Origin: JALEFZ01 sp039817415
GTDB taxonomy: Bacteria; Bacteroidota; Bacteroidia; J057
Direction of reading: 5' to 3'
Assembly (NCBI GenBank): GCA_039817415.1
Contig: JBCBVV010000001.1
Location: 389,582-453,581, forward strand
Length of the DNA stretch: 64,000 bases
Numbering within the stretch: the first letter of the stretch is position 1; every line of letters starts with the position of its first letter. The translations under genes and the position numbers were made by a program. This document shows positions 43,082 to 53,017 of this stretch, one piece after another. The notes beneath the pieces are model-generated. The model had not been told where the DNA came from. It did not search any database and was given only the letters and a program-made list of their open reading frames with translations.

Positions 43082-46000
43082 TTAGAAGGTAACGCGAATG
43101 CTACCACCAAAGCTTCTGGTGTTAGGCATGTTAAAGTAGTCCAAACCAAATCCGTTAGAAGAACCAGTTAGGTTAGTTTCAGGGTCGATACCTGGGTAGT
43201 CAGTCTGCAACCATAGGTTACGTCCTGAGAATGTCAAGGTGATGTCTCCAGCATTCAGCGCGTTAGTTACACTCTTAGGAAGAGAGTAAGAAACAGTCAA
43301 CTCACGTAGACGAATCCAAGAAGTATCGAAGATGCTCATCTCAGTGATACCACCGAATCCGTAGCGAATCCAGTAATTTCCACCCAATCCGTTTGCAGGA
43401 TCAGCATAAGCAACCTCAGTTGTGTTAGGCGTTCCATCAGCTTTCACACCTTCGAAGATGGTCGTTTCGTTACGTAGGTCTTCAGTTTCTTTGGAAGTAC
43501 CGAAGTAGTTGATTACACCACAAGTACCACACCACATATCACCACCCTGACGAATGTCAAGAAGGGCAGAAACAGATAGTCCCTTGAACGTAAAGGTATT
43601 TCTAATACCTGCTAGCCAATCTGGGTTTGGATCACCAAATACACGAGTCTGACCATCCTGTAGCGGCCATCCATCATCTCCAATGATCATGTTACCGTTA
43701 TCATCTCTCTGGAAACCAGATCCGAAGATCGCACCGTAAGGCTCACCTACTACTGCTCTAGAAGAAGTAGACGTAAATCCAGCAAGACCAATCTGAGTAA
43801 TTCCTTCAGCCAAAGAGTCAACAGTGTTCTCGTAAGTTGTGAAGTTCACATCAAGATTCCACTCGAAGTCTTTGGTACGAACCGGTGTAGAATTCAGTAC
43901 AATCTCCCATCCTCTGTTAGAGATAGTGGCAGCGTTCTGAACAACAGACGTAAATCCAGTTGGAGCAGGAAGATCAACAGATACTACAACGTCTCTAGAA
44001 GTAGAGCTATAGTAGGTTACATCCAGTCCTAAACGACCTGTGAAGAACTTCAACTCACCACCTAATTCCAAAGTAGTAGTTGTCTCAGGTCCAAGTAGAG
44101 AGTTACCCAAAGCAGAGCTCAACTCAAACGCGTTTGTTCCAAATACAGGATAAGATAGTCCTGAGATAAATCCATCACCACCAGAGAAGGCAGATCCGAA
44201 GTAGTTGGCTGTAGCGTATGCAAATGGAGCATCGTTACCTACCTGTCCCCAAGAAGCACGTAGCTTAGCATAAGGAAGGATTGGGTTTTCGCTCATTCCC
44301 AATAGCTCAGTAATCGCAAATCCAGCAGAAACAGCAGGATAGAAGATACTGTTGTTCTCAGGTCCTAGTGTAGAAGACCAGTCTTGTCTGGCAGATACGT
44401 TCAAGAACAGGAAGTTGTCGTAAGAGAAGTTCGCCGTTCCGAATACACCAACAAGCTCTCTCTGGAAGATACCTTCGCCAGCCTGAATGTCAGTAGCATT
44501 AGAAATGTGGTAGAAGTCAGGAGCAGCAAGGGTCGTACCAGTAGAAGACTGAGTAATAACTCTTGTATTGAAGTAGTTATGACCTACTGTAGCGTTTACA
44601 TTCACTTTAGATCCGAAGTTCTTGTTAAACTGAATCAAGAAGTCAGAGTTCAAGTCAGTAGAAGAACGGAAAGAGTTGTAAACCTCACCTACAGACCATC
44701 CTGGGTTGATGTCAAATGCACCATTACGACGGTCAGTAAAGAAGTCAGTTCCTAACTTATAGCTAATGTTCAACCAATCAGTCAATTCATACTTCAAAGA
44801 AGCATATCCGATTACGCGGTTTACATCATCAGTAAATGGGTTCTTGTTAATGGTCCAGTATGGGTTGTCATATACACCATAACGGTAAGAACGCTGGTCT
44901 CCGTTGGCCAACTCAAAAGCTGCCTTATCAGTAGGATCAGCAGATCCTGCACCATTGTTACCATTGTCAAAGGTTGGAGTCGTTCTCAAAAGACCCAACA
45001 TGATACCATCTAGGTTAGATCCACGCTGGATACGGTAACCACCAGAGTTAATGAAGTTTGCAGACATCTCTGCAGTCAACTTCTCAGTGATTTTAGTTCC
45101 GGCCTTAACTTTAAACGTGTTTCTGTTGAAAGTCGCATTAGGAACAATACCTGTAGAAGCTAGACGACCAGCAGACAGGTAGTAAGTAGAACGTCCGTTT
45201 CCACCAGAAACAGATGCATTTAGGTCAAGCGTGTTACCATCTACGAAGAAATCGTATGGGTCATAAGAATTGGCAGGAACACCATTTCCTTGTCCTCTTG
45301 GAACAAGCGCACCGTTTACGTCGAATGGGTAATCAGTAGCACCATCGTACTCCAAGTCAGCAATAGCGGGTCCCCAAGAGAATCCTTCGAAAGTGAATGG
45401 ATCACGGTAAGTAGGAACACCACTTACAGGACGTCCCTGAGCAAAAGTTGTCTGACGCTCTGGGAACTTATTTGCACGGTCTACTGTGTAAGAAGCAGAA
45501 ACTGTAATTCTTGGCTTACCAGACTTACCAGACTTAGTGGTAATGATCACTGCACCGTTTGCAGCACGGATACCATAAAGAGCTGTTGCAGCTGCACCTT
45601 TCAATACAGATAGAGACTCGATATCGTTAGGGTTGATATCAATAGCACGGTTAGACTGGTCTACACCAGCAACACCATTACCGGACTCAGAGTTATCAAT
45701 AGGTACACCGTCCACTACGAATAGAGGAGAGTTTGAACCATTAATTGATACAGATCCACGAATACGGATGTTTGCAGATGATCCTGGAGAACCAGAAGAG
45801 CTAACGACAGTAACACCAGCAACTTTAGAGTTAAGGGCGTTTACGAGGTTAGTCTCACGAGCGTTAACGATGTCATCGGCTTTTACATTTTGGATGGAGT
45901 ATCCAAGTGAGCGGCGGTTAGCCTCAAGACCTACAGCCGTAACAACGACTTCGTCAATGGCCAGGAAGTCTGGCTCTAGGCTAACGTTGATGGTAGAACG

Positions 46001-46258
46001 ACCTCCGATTGTTTCTTCTACGGTCTTTTTACCAAGGAAAGTGAAAAGAAGGGTAGTGTTTCCTTCAGGAACTTCTAGAGAATACTTACCATCATTGTCA
46101 GTAAACATCCCGATTGTCGTTCCTTTGATCAAGACGGCTACACCCTGAATAGGCTCACCGGATTCTGCATCAGTCACAGATCCGTTTACCTTAGATTGGG
46201 CAAAAGCTATCCCGACCATCAGCCCAAGCAGGGCGAGAGTCAGTAATACTCTTTTCAT
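43082..46258 (-). CDS. SusC/RagA TonB-linked outer-membrane protein (pair 2)
   Basis: A 1058-aa TonB-dependent channel. Signal peptide to about residue 20 (GIAFAQS), carboxypeptidase-regulatory-like domain (KVNGSVTDAESGEPIQGVAVLIKG), plug with DEVVVTAVGLEANRRSLGYS and the LFVVDGVPIDN signature, then the barrel, ending GGSIRVTF with the expected terminal Phe. A GTCGV segment (CGTCGVINYFG) gives two Cys in a predicted extracellular loop. It forms an operon with SusD_2 downstream. Its leader is identical over 22 nt to that of pair 1, though the more distant upstream DNA differs. Confidence 0.96.
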   Translation of the reverse strand: MKRVLLTLALLGLMVGIAFAQSKVNGSVTDAESGEPIQGVAVLIKGTTIGMFTDNDGKYSLEVPEGNTTLLFTFLGKKTVEETIGGRSTINVSLEPDFLAIDEVVVTAVGLEANRRSLGYSIQNVKADDIVNARETNLVNALNSKVAGVTVVSSSGSPGSSANIRIRGSVSINGSNSPLFVVDGVPIDNSESGNGVAGVDQSNRAIDINPNDIESLSVLKGAAATALYGIRAANGAVIITTKSGKSGKPRITVSASYTVDRANKFPERQTTFAQGRPVSGVPTYRDPFTFEGFSWGPAIADLEYDGATDYPFDVNGALVPRGQGNGVPANSYDPYDFFVDGNTLDLNASVSGGNGRSTYYLSAGRLASTGIVPNATFNRNTFKVKAGTKITEKLTAEMSANFINSGGYRIQRGSNLDGIMLGLLRTTPTFDNGNNGAGSADPTDKAAFELANGDQRSYRYGVYDNPYWTINKNPFTDDVNRVIGYASLKYELTDWLNISYKLGTDFFTDRRNGAFDINPGWSVGEVYNSFRSSTDLNSDFLIQFNKNFGSKVNVNATVGHNYFNTRVITQSSTGTTLAAPDFYHISNATDIQAGEGIFQRELVGVFGTANFSYDNFLFLNVSARQDWSSTLGPENNSIFYPAVSAGFAITELLGMSENPILPYAKLRASWGQVGNDAPFAYATANYFGSAFSGGDGFISGLSYPVFGTNAFELSSALGNSLLGPETTTTLELGGELKFFTGRLGLDVTYYSSTSRDVVVSVDLPAPTGFTSVVQNAATISNRGWEIVLNSTPVRTKDFEWNLDVNFTTYENTVDSLAEGITQIGLAGFTSTSSRAVVGEPYGAIFGSGFQRDDNGNMIIGDDGWPLQDGQTRVFGDPNPDWLAGIRNTFTFKGLSVSALLDIRQGGDMWCGTCGVINYFGTSKETEDLRNETTIFEGVKADGTPNTTEVAYADPANGLGGNYWIRYGFGGITEMSIFDTSWIRLRELTVSYSLPKSVTNALNAGDITLTFSGRNLWLQTDYPGIDPETNLTGSSNGFGLDYFNMPNTRSFGGSIRVTF

Positions 46259-46280
46259 AGATAAAGCTTTAGTTTGACGT
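46259..46280 (-). promoter_or_regulatory. Conserved 22-nt leader, copy 2
   Basis: These 22 bases directly before the ATG of SusC pair 2 are identical to the leader at 40076-40097. Further upstream the similarity stops: there is no TAACTTTG box here at the equivalent place. Confidence 0.6.
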
Positions 46281-46596
46281 TAGTGTAACTTAAAAAAGAA
46301 CGAAAATCCGCTGTATGGGCGCTTTAGGAATATCCCATACGTTAACGGTCTGTTAATTTAGGGAGAAAAAATGAGCTATCAAATGTCACCCCGAATTAGT
46401 AACGATAAAAAATCTTAAAAAGAGTGCTCGATAAAATTAAATAATTCACAAAAACAGATACCTTTTATTGCAAAAAATCAAATTTTGATTTGATCATATT
46501 TTGAAATTTCTATCATTCCTTAAATTTCACGTAGCATTCTCATTATAATTTCTTCCTATAAATAAATGTAGATTCATTCATGTAATATTTTCCTCC
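46281..46596. other. AT-rich divergent intergenic region
   Basis: 316 bp between SusC pair 2 (minus) and the DUF3179-like gene (plus). It is strongly AT-rich and presumably holds both promoters. I see no ORF and no strong hairpin in it. Confidence 0.4.
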
Positions 46597-47391
46597 ATGA
46601 ACCCTCTAAAACTGCTCATTTCGGCCTTTTTTATGTCAATATTGCTATCCTGCGAGCCCAAAATCGTAAGTTTTGACGACCCAGATTTGCCACAAATTTG
46701 CCGAAATCAATTAGAAGAAAAAGGCAAGGTGTATGAGGCAAATAGCAAGATTTACTTGAAGGGTGGAGATTCCACGAATTGGGATTTTGATATTACAAAT
46801 TGGAGCCTAAAAATTTGCAACATTAAAGACTATGGATTGGATCGGGAAGATTTCCCCGCTTTGATTTCTCCTCTGTATACGCCTATTTCAGAAATTCCCA
46901 ACGCCTTTCCCTCTACAGAAAAACTGTTGTACCTACATTCTTCTGAAGAACTCAAAGTATACCCCTATACGACCATGACGGCTCATGAAGCCATCAATGA
47001 ATACGTAGAGGGTGAACCTATCATGATTGCCTACTGCTATCTGGCTGATTTGGCAGCTGTATACACACGAACCTATTGCGAGAAAGAATTGACATTTGCC
47101 TTAACGGGGTATACCTACGCAGATCCAGGTGAATGGGAAGGTTTGGATGGTTTTCTCCTCTGGGACAGAGAGACAGAAAGTATTTGGTGGCCCTTGATTG
47201 ACCTCGCAGTTTCGGGTCCTATGAAAGATACTCGTCTTAAGAAATATGACCAACAAAAATGGGGCTATGGTACATGGGGAGATATGCTACAAGATCATCC
47301 AGAAGCCTTGGTCCTTCAATCCGAACCCGATTGGAAACTAGACAAAACCATCCACCGATTAGGTTGTGAGGATCTAGATTGCTGTCCATGA
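46597..47391 (+). CDS. Lipoprotein resembling DUF3179
   Basis: A 264-aa exported lipoprotein with lipobox (SILLSCEP). The central part resembles DUF3179: DREDFPALISPLYTPISEI, then LKVYPYTTMTAHEAINEYVEGEPIMIAYCYLADLAAVY, ELTFALTGY, LLWDRETESIWWPLIDLAVSGPM and the TWGDM region near the end. The usual DUF3179 motif around YCPxCxxA is changed to YCYLADLA, so the second cysteine is missing. A cluster of Cys (CEDLDCCP) closes the protein. Function of the family is unknown. It is the only plus-strand gene within the SusC/SusD block and is convergent with SusD pair 3. Confidence 0.6.
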   Translation: MNPLKLLISAFFMSILLSCEPKIVSFDDPDLPQICRNQLEEKGKVYEANSKIYLKGGDSTNWDFDITNWSLKICNIKDYGLDREDFPALISPLYTPISEIPNAFPSTEKLLYLHSSEELKVYPYTTMTAHEAINEYVEGEPIMIAYCYLADLAAVYTRTYCEKELTFALTGYTYADPGEWEGLDGFLLWDRETESIWWPLIDLAVSGPMKDTRLKKYDQQKWGYGTWGDMLQDHPEALVLQSEPDWKLDKTIHRLGCEDLDCCP

Positions 47392-47424
47392 TATCCTGCT
47401 ACCCCTACCTATTTGGAATGGCAA

Positions 47425-47456
47425 ATAAAAAAGGAAAGTGCCTCACAGCACTTTCC
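47425..47456. terminator. Intrinsic terminator between convergent genes
   Basis: Arms GGAAAGTGC (47433-47441) and GCACTTTCC (47448-47456) form a perfect 9-bp stem. The A-run at 47426-47432 gives a T-run on the minus strand, so it mainly serves SusD pair 3. Confidence 0.8.
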
Positions 47457-47489
47457 CTTGCTTTATCTATGAAAAATGAAAACTAAATA

Positions 47490-48944
47490 CTAGTTCATGT
47501 CCCAGAAAAGCTTGTCTTCGAAGCTATCCCCATTGGGGTACTTCGCCTTAACAGCATCCAGGTTCTCCCCGTTAAGAGAAGCCTCAGTTACAGGATAGGT
47601 GTAACGCTTTGGTGTCTCGATACCAGCTTGAGCAGCAATGTTCAGAGTAGGAGCATCATATAGCCTCCAAGTGGACCATGCTTCAAATCCCTGATCGTAC
47701 ATCGCAATCCACTTCTGTGTACCGATTTTCTCTTTCCAGTCTCCAGCAGCTGTTCCATATGAAACAGATTCCTGCGCCAGATAGGCATCCGCATCAGCCG
47801 TACTTCCACCCCACTCTAGAATAGAAGAGGTAATCCCGGTAGTATAGTTCTCAGCAGCATCGCCTGCACCAGTCCAACCACGTTCCGCAGCATCAGCCAA
47901 CAAGAAGGCCACCTCTGTATATCCCAACATTGTGTGAGAGAAGGTAGGATCTAGCTGCATCTCACCAGGGTGAGAGAATGCATTGTAGTTGTTGTTGTCT
48001 CCGTAGACACCACCTCTATATACCTGCTCTCCGCTTAGGGTATCTAGATAGGTATCTTTGTAGAAACCGGAAACTCTAGGATCACTCAACTCATTCAGCT
48101 TGTCCACCATGGTGTTGGCAGCAATAAAGTCGGAACGTCCAGACTGAATCAAGTCTACCCATAGAGGGTTGGTGTGAGGCGTAGCAGACTGGTATCCCAA
48201 CTCGAAGTCATCAGAGCTAGACTCCAACAAACCAGAAGCGATGGCAGCTTCACCAGCAGCCTTGGAAGCAGCAGCATCTTCGTCAGCCATACGAACGGCC
48301 ATACGTAGCTTCAAAGAGTTGGCAAACTTCTTCCAAGCATCTGCGCTTCCGCCATAAACCAAGTCAAAGGAACCAAAACCACTGTCTCCACTCAGGCTTG
48401 AGATGGCAGCATCCAATCGAGTCATTAAGCTGGTGTAGATTTCCTTGTCATCGTCATAGGAAGGTGTTACATCATCTGCATCACCAGTATTTCCTAGTGC
48501 TTCTGTATAAGGGATATCACCAAAGATATCTACCAATACATGCCAGGCATATACACTCATGACCTCTACAATAGCCAACTGATTGGCCTTCTGAGCAGCA
48601 GGAGTTACCTCATCAGCTTCAATCAGCTTTTTGGCATCATCCAGGTCTCTCAAGACCGTAGCATAAATCGTATTCCATGCACGGCCATTTACATCACGCT
48701 CCACCAATTGGTAATTAGACTCATCAGCGTAAGTTGTCTGAGCCCATTGCTGTGCCCATAGACGGAAGTTGTTCACATTTACATTGGTACTTGCCATGAA
48801 ATCAAACATAGAGTATGTACCGTTGGCGAATAGGGAGCCTGCTTCTACGCTTTCAGCTACCTTACCATTTACGTTTAGCTCAGTTAGATCCTGACAAGCA
48901 GTCAGTGTCAATGCAGCCAAACAGATTACTAATATCTTTTTCAT
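47490..48944 (-). CDS. SusD/RagB-like lipoprotein, SusD_2 type (pair 3)
   Basis: A 484-aa outer-membrane lipoprotein with a lipobox (ALTLTACQD). NGTYSMFDFMASTNVNVNNFRLWAQQWAQTTY, then AIVEVMSVYAWHVLVDIFGDIPYTEALG and LGYTEVAFLLADAAERGW, match the SusD_2-like branch. The C-terminal QKWIAMYDQGFEAWSTWRLYDAPTL with KRYTYPVTE is also typical. It captures ligand for the SusC channel encoded 27 nt upstream. The ligand is unknown. Confidence 0.93.
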   Translation of the reverse strand: MKKILVICLAALTLTACQDLTELNVNGKVAESVEAGSLFANGTYSMFDFMASTNVNVNNFRLWAQQWAQTTYADESNYQLVERDVNGRAWNTIYATVLRDLDDAKKLIEADEVTPAAQKANQLAIVEVMSVYAWHVLVDIFGDIPYTEALGNTGDADDVTPSYDDDKEIYTSLMTRLDAAISSLSGDSGFGSFDLVYGGSADAWKKFANSLKLRMAVRMADEDAAASKAAGEAAIASGLLESSSDDFELGYQSATPHTNPLWVDLIQSGRSDFIAANTMVDKLNELSDPRVSGFYKDTYLDTLSGEQVYRGGVYGDNNNYNAFSHPGEMQLDPTFSHTMLGYTEVAFLLADAAERGWTGAGDAAENYTTGITSSILEWGGSTADADAYLAQESVSYGTAAGDWKEKIGTQKWIAMYDQGFEAWSTWRLYDAPTLNIAAQAGIETPKRYTYPVTEASLNGENLDAVKAKYPNGDSFEDKLFWDMN

Positions 48945-48971
48945 TTGATTTAATTCTCTTATTAGACTGAA

Positions 48972-51900
48972 TTAGAATTTGATACCAAGGTTGAATCCGT
49001 ACTCTCTTACCATTGGGTAAGCACCAGACTGGTATCCCTGGATGTTACCAGCAGATAGACCCGCTTCAGGATCTGTGTAAGGAGCATTTTTGCTGATGAT
49101 CCAAAGGTTACGACCAATCAACGAAATACTAAGTCCCTTCAATGGAGTTTTTTCAACGATAGAACGTGGGATGTTGTAAGACAAGTTTACCTCTCTCAGT
49201 TTGATGAAGGAAGCGTCATGTACATGGTATGCATTAGGCGCATAAACATATCCCAAAGAAGAGTATACATCAGAAGAGTAGAAGGCTTCTTCGTTCACAG
49301 TACCACCAGAAATAGGAGCGCCTGTTTCTGGGTCGTTTCCACTTTGTACCACAGCACCATCGATGAAGATCCCTCCACCATCACCAGGAAGATCACGAAC
49401 AGGGTTTCCTTCGCTGTTTGTTCCAGCAGTGAAGTCATAAATACCTGTTGCATAACCGTACCATGTATCAAGAGAGAAGAATTGTCCTCCTTGCTGCATG
49501 TCAATCAAGAAGCTTAGGCTAAGGTCCTTGAATCTGAAGGTATTGTTGATTCCCATCTTCCAATCAGGCTGGATATTTCCAATAACCTCAGGAGAAGTAG
49601 TCTTGCGGTAACGTACACCAGTATTCCAATGAGGATATACAATCGGCGAACCATCAGTGTGGTAAACGTAGTTCGTTCCCCAGATAGAACCATAAGGCTC
49701 ACCTACTGTCGCATTAATGGTAATACCACCTTGTACAGAAGCAAGCTGTAGGTTTTCCTGATCGCCAAAAAGTTCAATTACCTTGTTGACGTTTCTAAAC
49801 CAGTTCACAGCAATATCCCACTGGAATCCACCAGCCTTTACAGGAGTAGCTCTCAACGTAGCTTCAAGACCTTTGTTGTTGATCTGGCCCGCGTTCAGAT
49901 ACTTAGCGGTGAAACCATTAGCACCCGTTGTAGTAACAGGAATCAGCTGATTAAATGTGTTAGAGTTGTAGGCAGTTACATCAAGACCTAAACGATTCTC
50001 AAAGAAAGCTAACTCAACACCCACCTCAGAAGAAACCGTATTTTCAGGCTTCAAGTTAGGATTGTTCTTCGTACCAGGGGCAGATGCCAAAGGAGTTCCA
50101 TTAAATGGAGTACCAAGGTTATAGAAGTCCTCAAGAATGGCGAATCCTGCAGAGTTCCCAACTTGGGCATAATTAGCTCTTAGCTTTCCGAATGTAAAGG
50201 CTCCATCTGTGTTCATCAGCTCTGAGAAAACAAAAGTCAAAGAGGCAGATGGGTAGAAATATGCATTCTCACCAGCTGGAAGTGTGGAAGAAACATCGTA
50301 ACGCCCTGTTACATCAAGATAGAGCATGCGCTGGAAGCCAGCTGTAAATCTCGCATAGTATCCATCAACTCCTATAACAGACTCGATCTCAGTAGGAGCA
50401 TTGATTGGATTGACAGAGTTAGACAGAGAGTATAATCCAGGTACAACCAATCCTCCATTGGTAGCAGCGAATACACTGTTTCTAGATGTACGACGGTTGT
50501 TGTACCCAACCAATCCACTTAAACTTAGGTCCTCATTGGCACCAAAGTACTTCTCTGCAGAAAGAATCAGGTCGAGGTTGTTTTCAGCAAAGTTCAAGTT
50601 GTAACGGGAGTAACTTGGCACATCAATTCCGCCCACTGCCTTACGCTCCTCTTGAAGGTGAGCATAACGGTCGGTAGACATACGTCCTAAGAAGCTCAAC
50701 CAATCAGTGATTTTCCAATCCATCTGAACATTACCAAAGAAACGATTACGCTCGTCCGTAGGAACGTTTTCGTAAGCGTTAAAGTAATAGTTATCGAAGT
50801 AATGAGGTACTGTAGCTCTGTTCGGATCTAATGGACCATAGGGGTTCCATGAGATGTTCTTTCCAGTTTGCTCATAAGCATAAAGCTGATCCGCCATAGA
50901 AGTAGCAGTAGAATACCACTGACGGAAAGATTGGTTAGGGTTACGGTTGTCATAACCTGTTCCATAACGACCTCTACCTTCTGTGATGATATAGTTCATC
51001 GTAGAAGAGATCTTTAGATTTGGATGAAGCTTGTATCCAGCAGCCAAGTTTGCAGTATTTCGCTTGATCTGAGAATTAGGAACGATTCCTTTCTGATCGA
51101 AGTTGGTGTAACTCAGACGGAAATTTCCATCCTCATTTCCACCTTCCATTGATACAGAGGTATTCAAGGTTCTCATTGTCTCATAAAACTCAGAAGCATC
51201 ATCTTCCGCAGCTACATTAGGGAAAGTCTGTCCATACCACTCAGGAATCTCTGGGTAGTAAGAACGCCAGTCGTAAGCCTGTACACTCGGGTCAAACGCA
51301 GGCCCAAATGAAGCATCTTCGTATACAGCTTGAGAAAGCACCGATCCGTTTCCGAAGTCATAGTACTCATACCCATTTTCTGCATACCAACCCTGAATGG
51401 TAGAGTATCCAGGACCGTACTCTTTTTGATAAGTTGGGAAAGTCGTTCTGTCAATAGAACCCATCGTCAGGCCACTATTTACAGAGATTCCCAATCCTTT
51501 TCTGCGTGTACCTTTTTTGGTAGTAATCTGCACTACGCCATTTGCGGCACGAGATCCGTAAAGCGCCGTTGCAGCAGCACCTTTTAGTACGTTGATAGAC
51601 TCGATGTCCTCTGGGTTGATGTCCATGGAGAAGTTTCCGAAGTCATATCCACCTCGTCCAGTAGTCTGACCACCAGAATTTGTGCGGCTATTGCTGATCG
51701 GAATACCATCTACAACAAACAATGCCTGGTTGTTGTTGGTCAAAGACTTGTAACCACGGATGATCACATTGGCAGAACCACCAAGGGTACTGGAACGCTT
51801 GATATCAACACCCGCAATCTTACCAGAAAGAGAGTTAATAAAGTTGACATCTTTTACCTTGGTTACTTCATCACCGCCTACTTCCTGTGTAGCATACCCA

Positions 51901-52247
51901 AGAGATTTTTTCTCACGGGAAATACCCAATGCAGTTACAACAACTTCATCAAGTGTTACATCCGAAGTAGCCATGGTGATGGCTAAGCTTGAACCAGTGA
52001 TAGCCTGTTCCATCGTAGCACGCCCTACCATGGTCAACACCAAAGTATTGGCACTCTCAGGAACTTCTAACGAGAAGCTACCAGCATTGTCAGTGAAGGT
52101 TCCCATAGTTGTACCTTTAATCAGTACAGCTACACCCTCCAAAGGATCACCAGCCTCGTCGACGACTTTACCGGTAACCTTTGATTGGGCCCATGCCATC
52201 GTAGACAAGAGCATCCCAACCATTAGAAAGGATAAGAATCTTTTCAT
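48972..52247 (-). CDS. SusC/RagA TonB-linked outer-membrane protein (pair 3)
   Basis: A 1091-aa TonB-dependent channel, the largest of the three. Signal peptide to about residue 20 (TMAWAQS), carboxypeptidase-regulatory-like domain (KVTGKVVDEAGDPLEGVAVLIKG), plug with DEVVVTALGISREKKSLGYAT and LFVVDGIPISN, and a barrel ending GFNLGIKF with terminal Phe. It forms an operon with SusD_2 downstream. Its leader differs from the one shared by pairs 1 and 2. Confidence 0.96.
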   Translation of the reverse strand: MKRFLSFLMVGMLLSTMAWAQSKVTGKVVDEAGDPLEGVAVLIKGTTMGTFTDNAGSFSLEVPESANTLVLTMVGRATMEQAITGSSLAITMATSDVTLDEVVVTALGISREKKSLGYATQEVGGDEVTKVKDVNFINSLSGKIAGVDIKRSSTLGGSANVIIRGYKSLTNNNQALFVVDGIPISNSRTNSGGQTTGRGGYDFGNFSMDINPEDIESINVLKGAAATALYGSRAANGVVQITTKKGTRRKGLGISVNSGLTMGSIDRTTFPTYQKEYGPGYSTIQGWYAENGYEYYDFGNGSVLSQAVYEDASFGPAFDPSVQAYDWRSYYPEIPEWYGQTFPNVAAEDDASEFYETMRTLNTSVSMEGGNEDGNFRLSYTNFDQKGIVPNSQIKRNTANLAAGYKLHPNLKISSTMNYIITEGRGRYGTGYDNRNPNQSFRQWYSTATSMADQLYAYEQTGKNISWNPYGPLDPNRATVPHYFDNYYFNAYENVPTDERNRFFGNVQMDWKITDWLSFLGRMSTDRYAHLQEERKAVGGIDVPSYSRYNLNFAENNLDLILSAEKYFGANEDLSLSGLVGYNNRRTSRNSVFAATNGGLVVPGLYSLSNSVNPINAPTEIESVIGVDGYYARFTAGFQRMLYLDVTGRYDVSSTLPAGENAYFYPSASLTFVFSELMNTDGAFTFGKLRANYAQVGNSAGFAILEDFYNLGTPFNGTPLASAPGTKNNPNLKPENTVSSEVGVELAFFENRLGLDVTAYNSNTFNQLIPVTTTGANGFTAKYLNAGQINNKGLEATLRATPVKAGGFQWDIAVNWFRNVNKVIELFGDQENLQLASVQGGITINATVGEPYGSIWGTNYVYHTDGSPIVYPHWNTGVRYRKTTSPEVIGNIQPDWKMGINNTFRFKDLSLSFLIDMQQGGQFFSLDTWYGYATGIYDFTAGTNSEGNPVRDLPGDGGGIFIDGAVVQSGNDPETGAPISGGTVNEEAFYSSDVYSSLGYVYAPNAYHVHDASFIKLREVNLSYNIPRSIVEKTPLKGLSISLIGRNLWIISKNAPYTDPEAGLSAGNIQGYQSGAYPMVREYGFNLGIKF

Positions 52248-52992
52248 AATAGACTTAAAATTGAATTAAGTTTGGTTAATAGTTAGTGGGAAAAGAACGA
52301 TTCATATAATTTTTCATACCATTGAAAATCAAGAGAATAAGTCCCCATGTAACTTTGTAGACATAGCTATTCTAGGGGCCTTTTCAAGCCCAATGCGATA
52401 AGATTAAGTAGTAGGGGACAAAGGAAATACATGGCCTGTCAATCAACCTATCATACTGATTGAAGTATCGCCTATTGACATTTTTTTATCAGATGATACT
52501 CACCAAGTCCCTGGAATAAGGAATCACCCTTATTATGTTGAGAGTAGTTATTGAATACAAAACACTGTATCGGGTCATGTACAAAAATACATTAACATAT
52601 AATCATACATTAATTGATACATATGCAAAATTAATATTTTGTATAAGAATCAAAAATCAAGGAATGCTAATTATCATCCATTTCAGGGCAAATAATCCCT
52701 GTCTCGTACATTACATTTTGTCAAAAAATCAGATAAATGACTGATTGCCAATACTCAGTATGAATTAATTTTTGTCAGACCCGAGACAGCTTTTTAGCAA
52801 CTTTTTGCACATACTTCCTCATCTACATTCTCCCAACAATATCGTTTTGTTAAGGATACTATTATCCTTGCCTTGCCTAATAATCTCCCCTTATTCTAAA
52901 GAAAAGGGCACAAGGTTTCAGCTAGAATTAAGATAATTGTATCTTATGGTAAGCAAAGAGGCAGCTTTCTTTTCTGCCCATCATTCTTTCTG
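52248..52992. other. Long divergent intergenic region between SusC pair 3 and accD
   Basis: About 745 bp, the longest gap in the window. It is AT-rich and contains no convincing ORF. It must hold the promoter of SusC pair 3 (minus) and part of the accD promoter. An isolated plus-strand TAACTTTG (52350-52357) matches the -7 consensus but lies more than 600 bp from accD, so it could drive an untranslated RNA. I see no hairpin with a T-run to end such an RNA. Confidence 0.4.
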
Positions 52993-53000
52993 TATATTTG
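52993..53000 (+). promoter_or_regulatory. -7 element of accD (TATATTTG)
   Basis: An exact TAnnTTTG match, 17 nt before the accD ATG at 53018. It implies a leader of about 10-12 nt. A TTTATTTG also stands 2 nt before the ATG (53009-53016). Confidence 0.55.
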
Positions 53001-53017
53001 GGTTAAAATTTATTTGC

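Noticed and set aside
45633..46148. 171-aa plus-strand frame within SusC pair 2
   Set aside because: Mirror of the well-supported SusC coding strand; Pro/Thr/Ser-rich composition is typical of antisense frames. The same holds for 51760-52269 within SusC pair 3.
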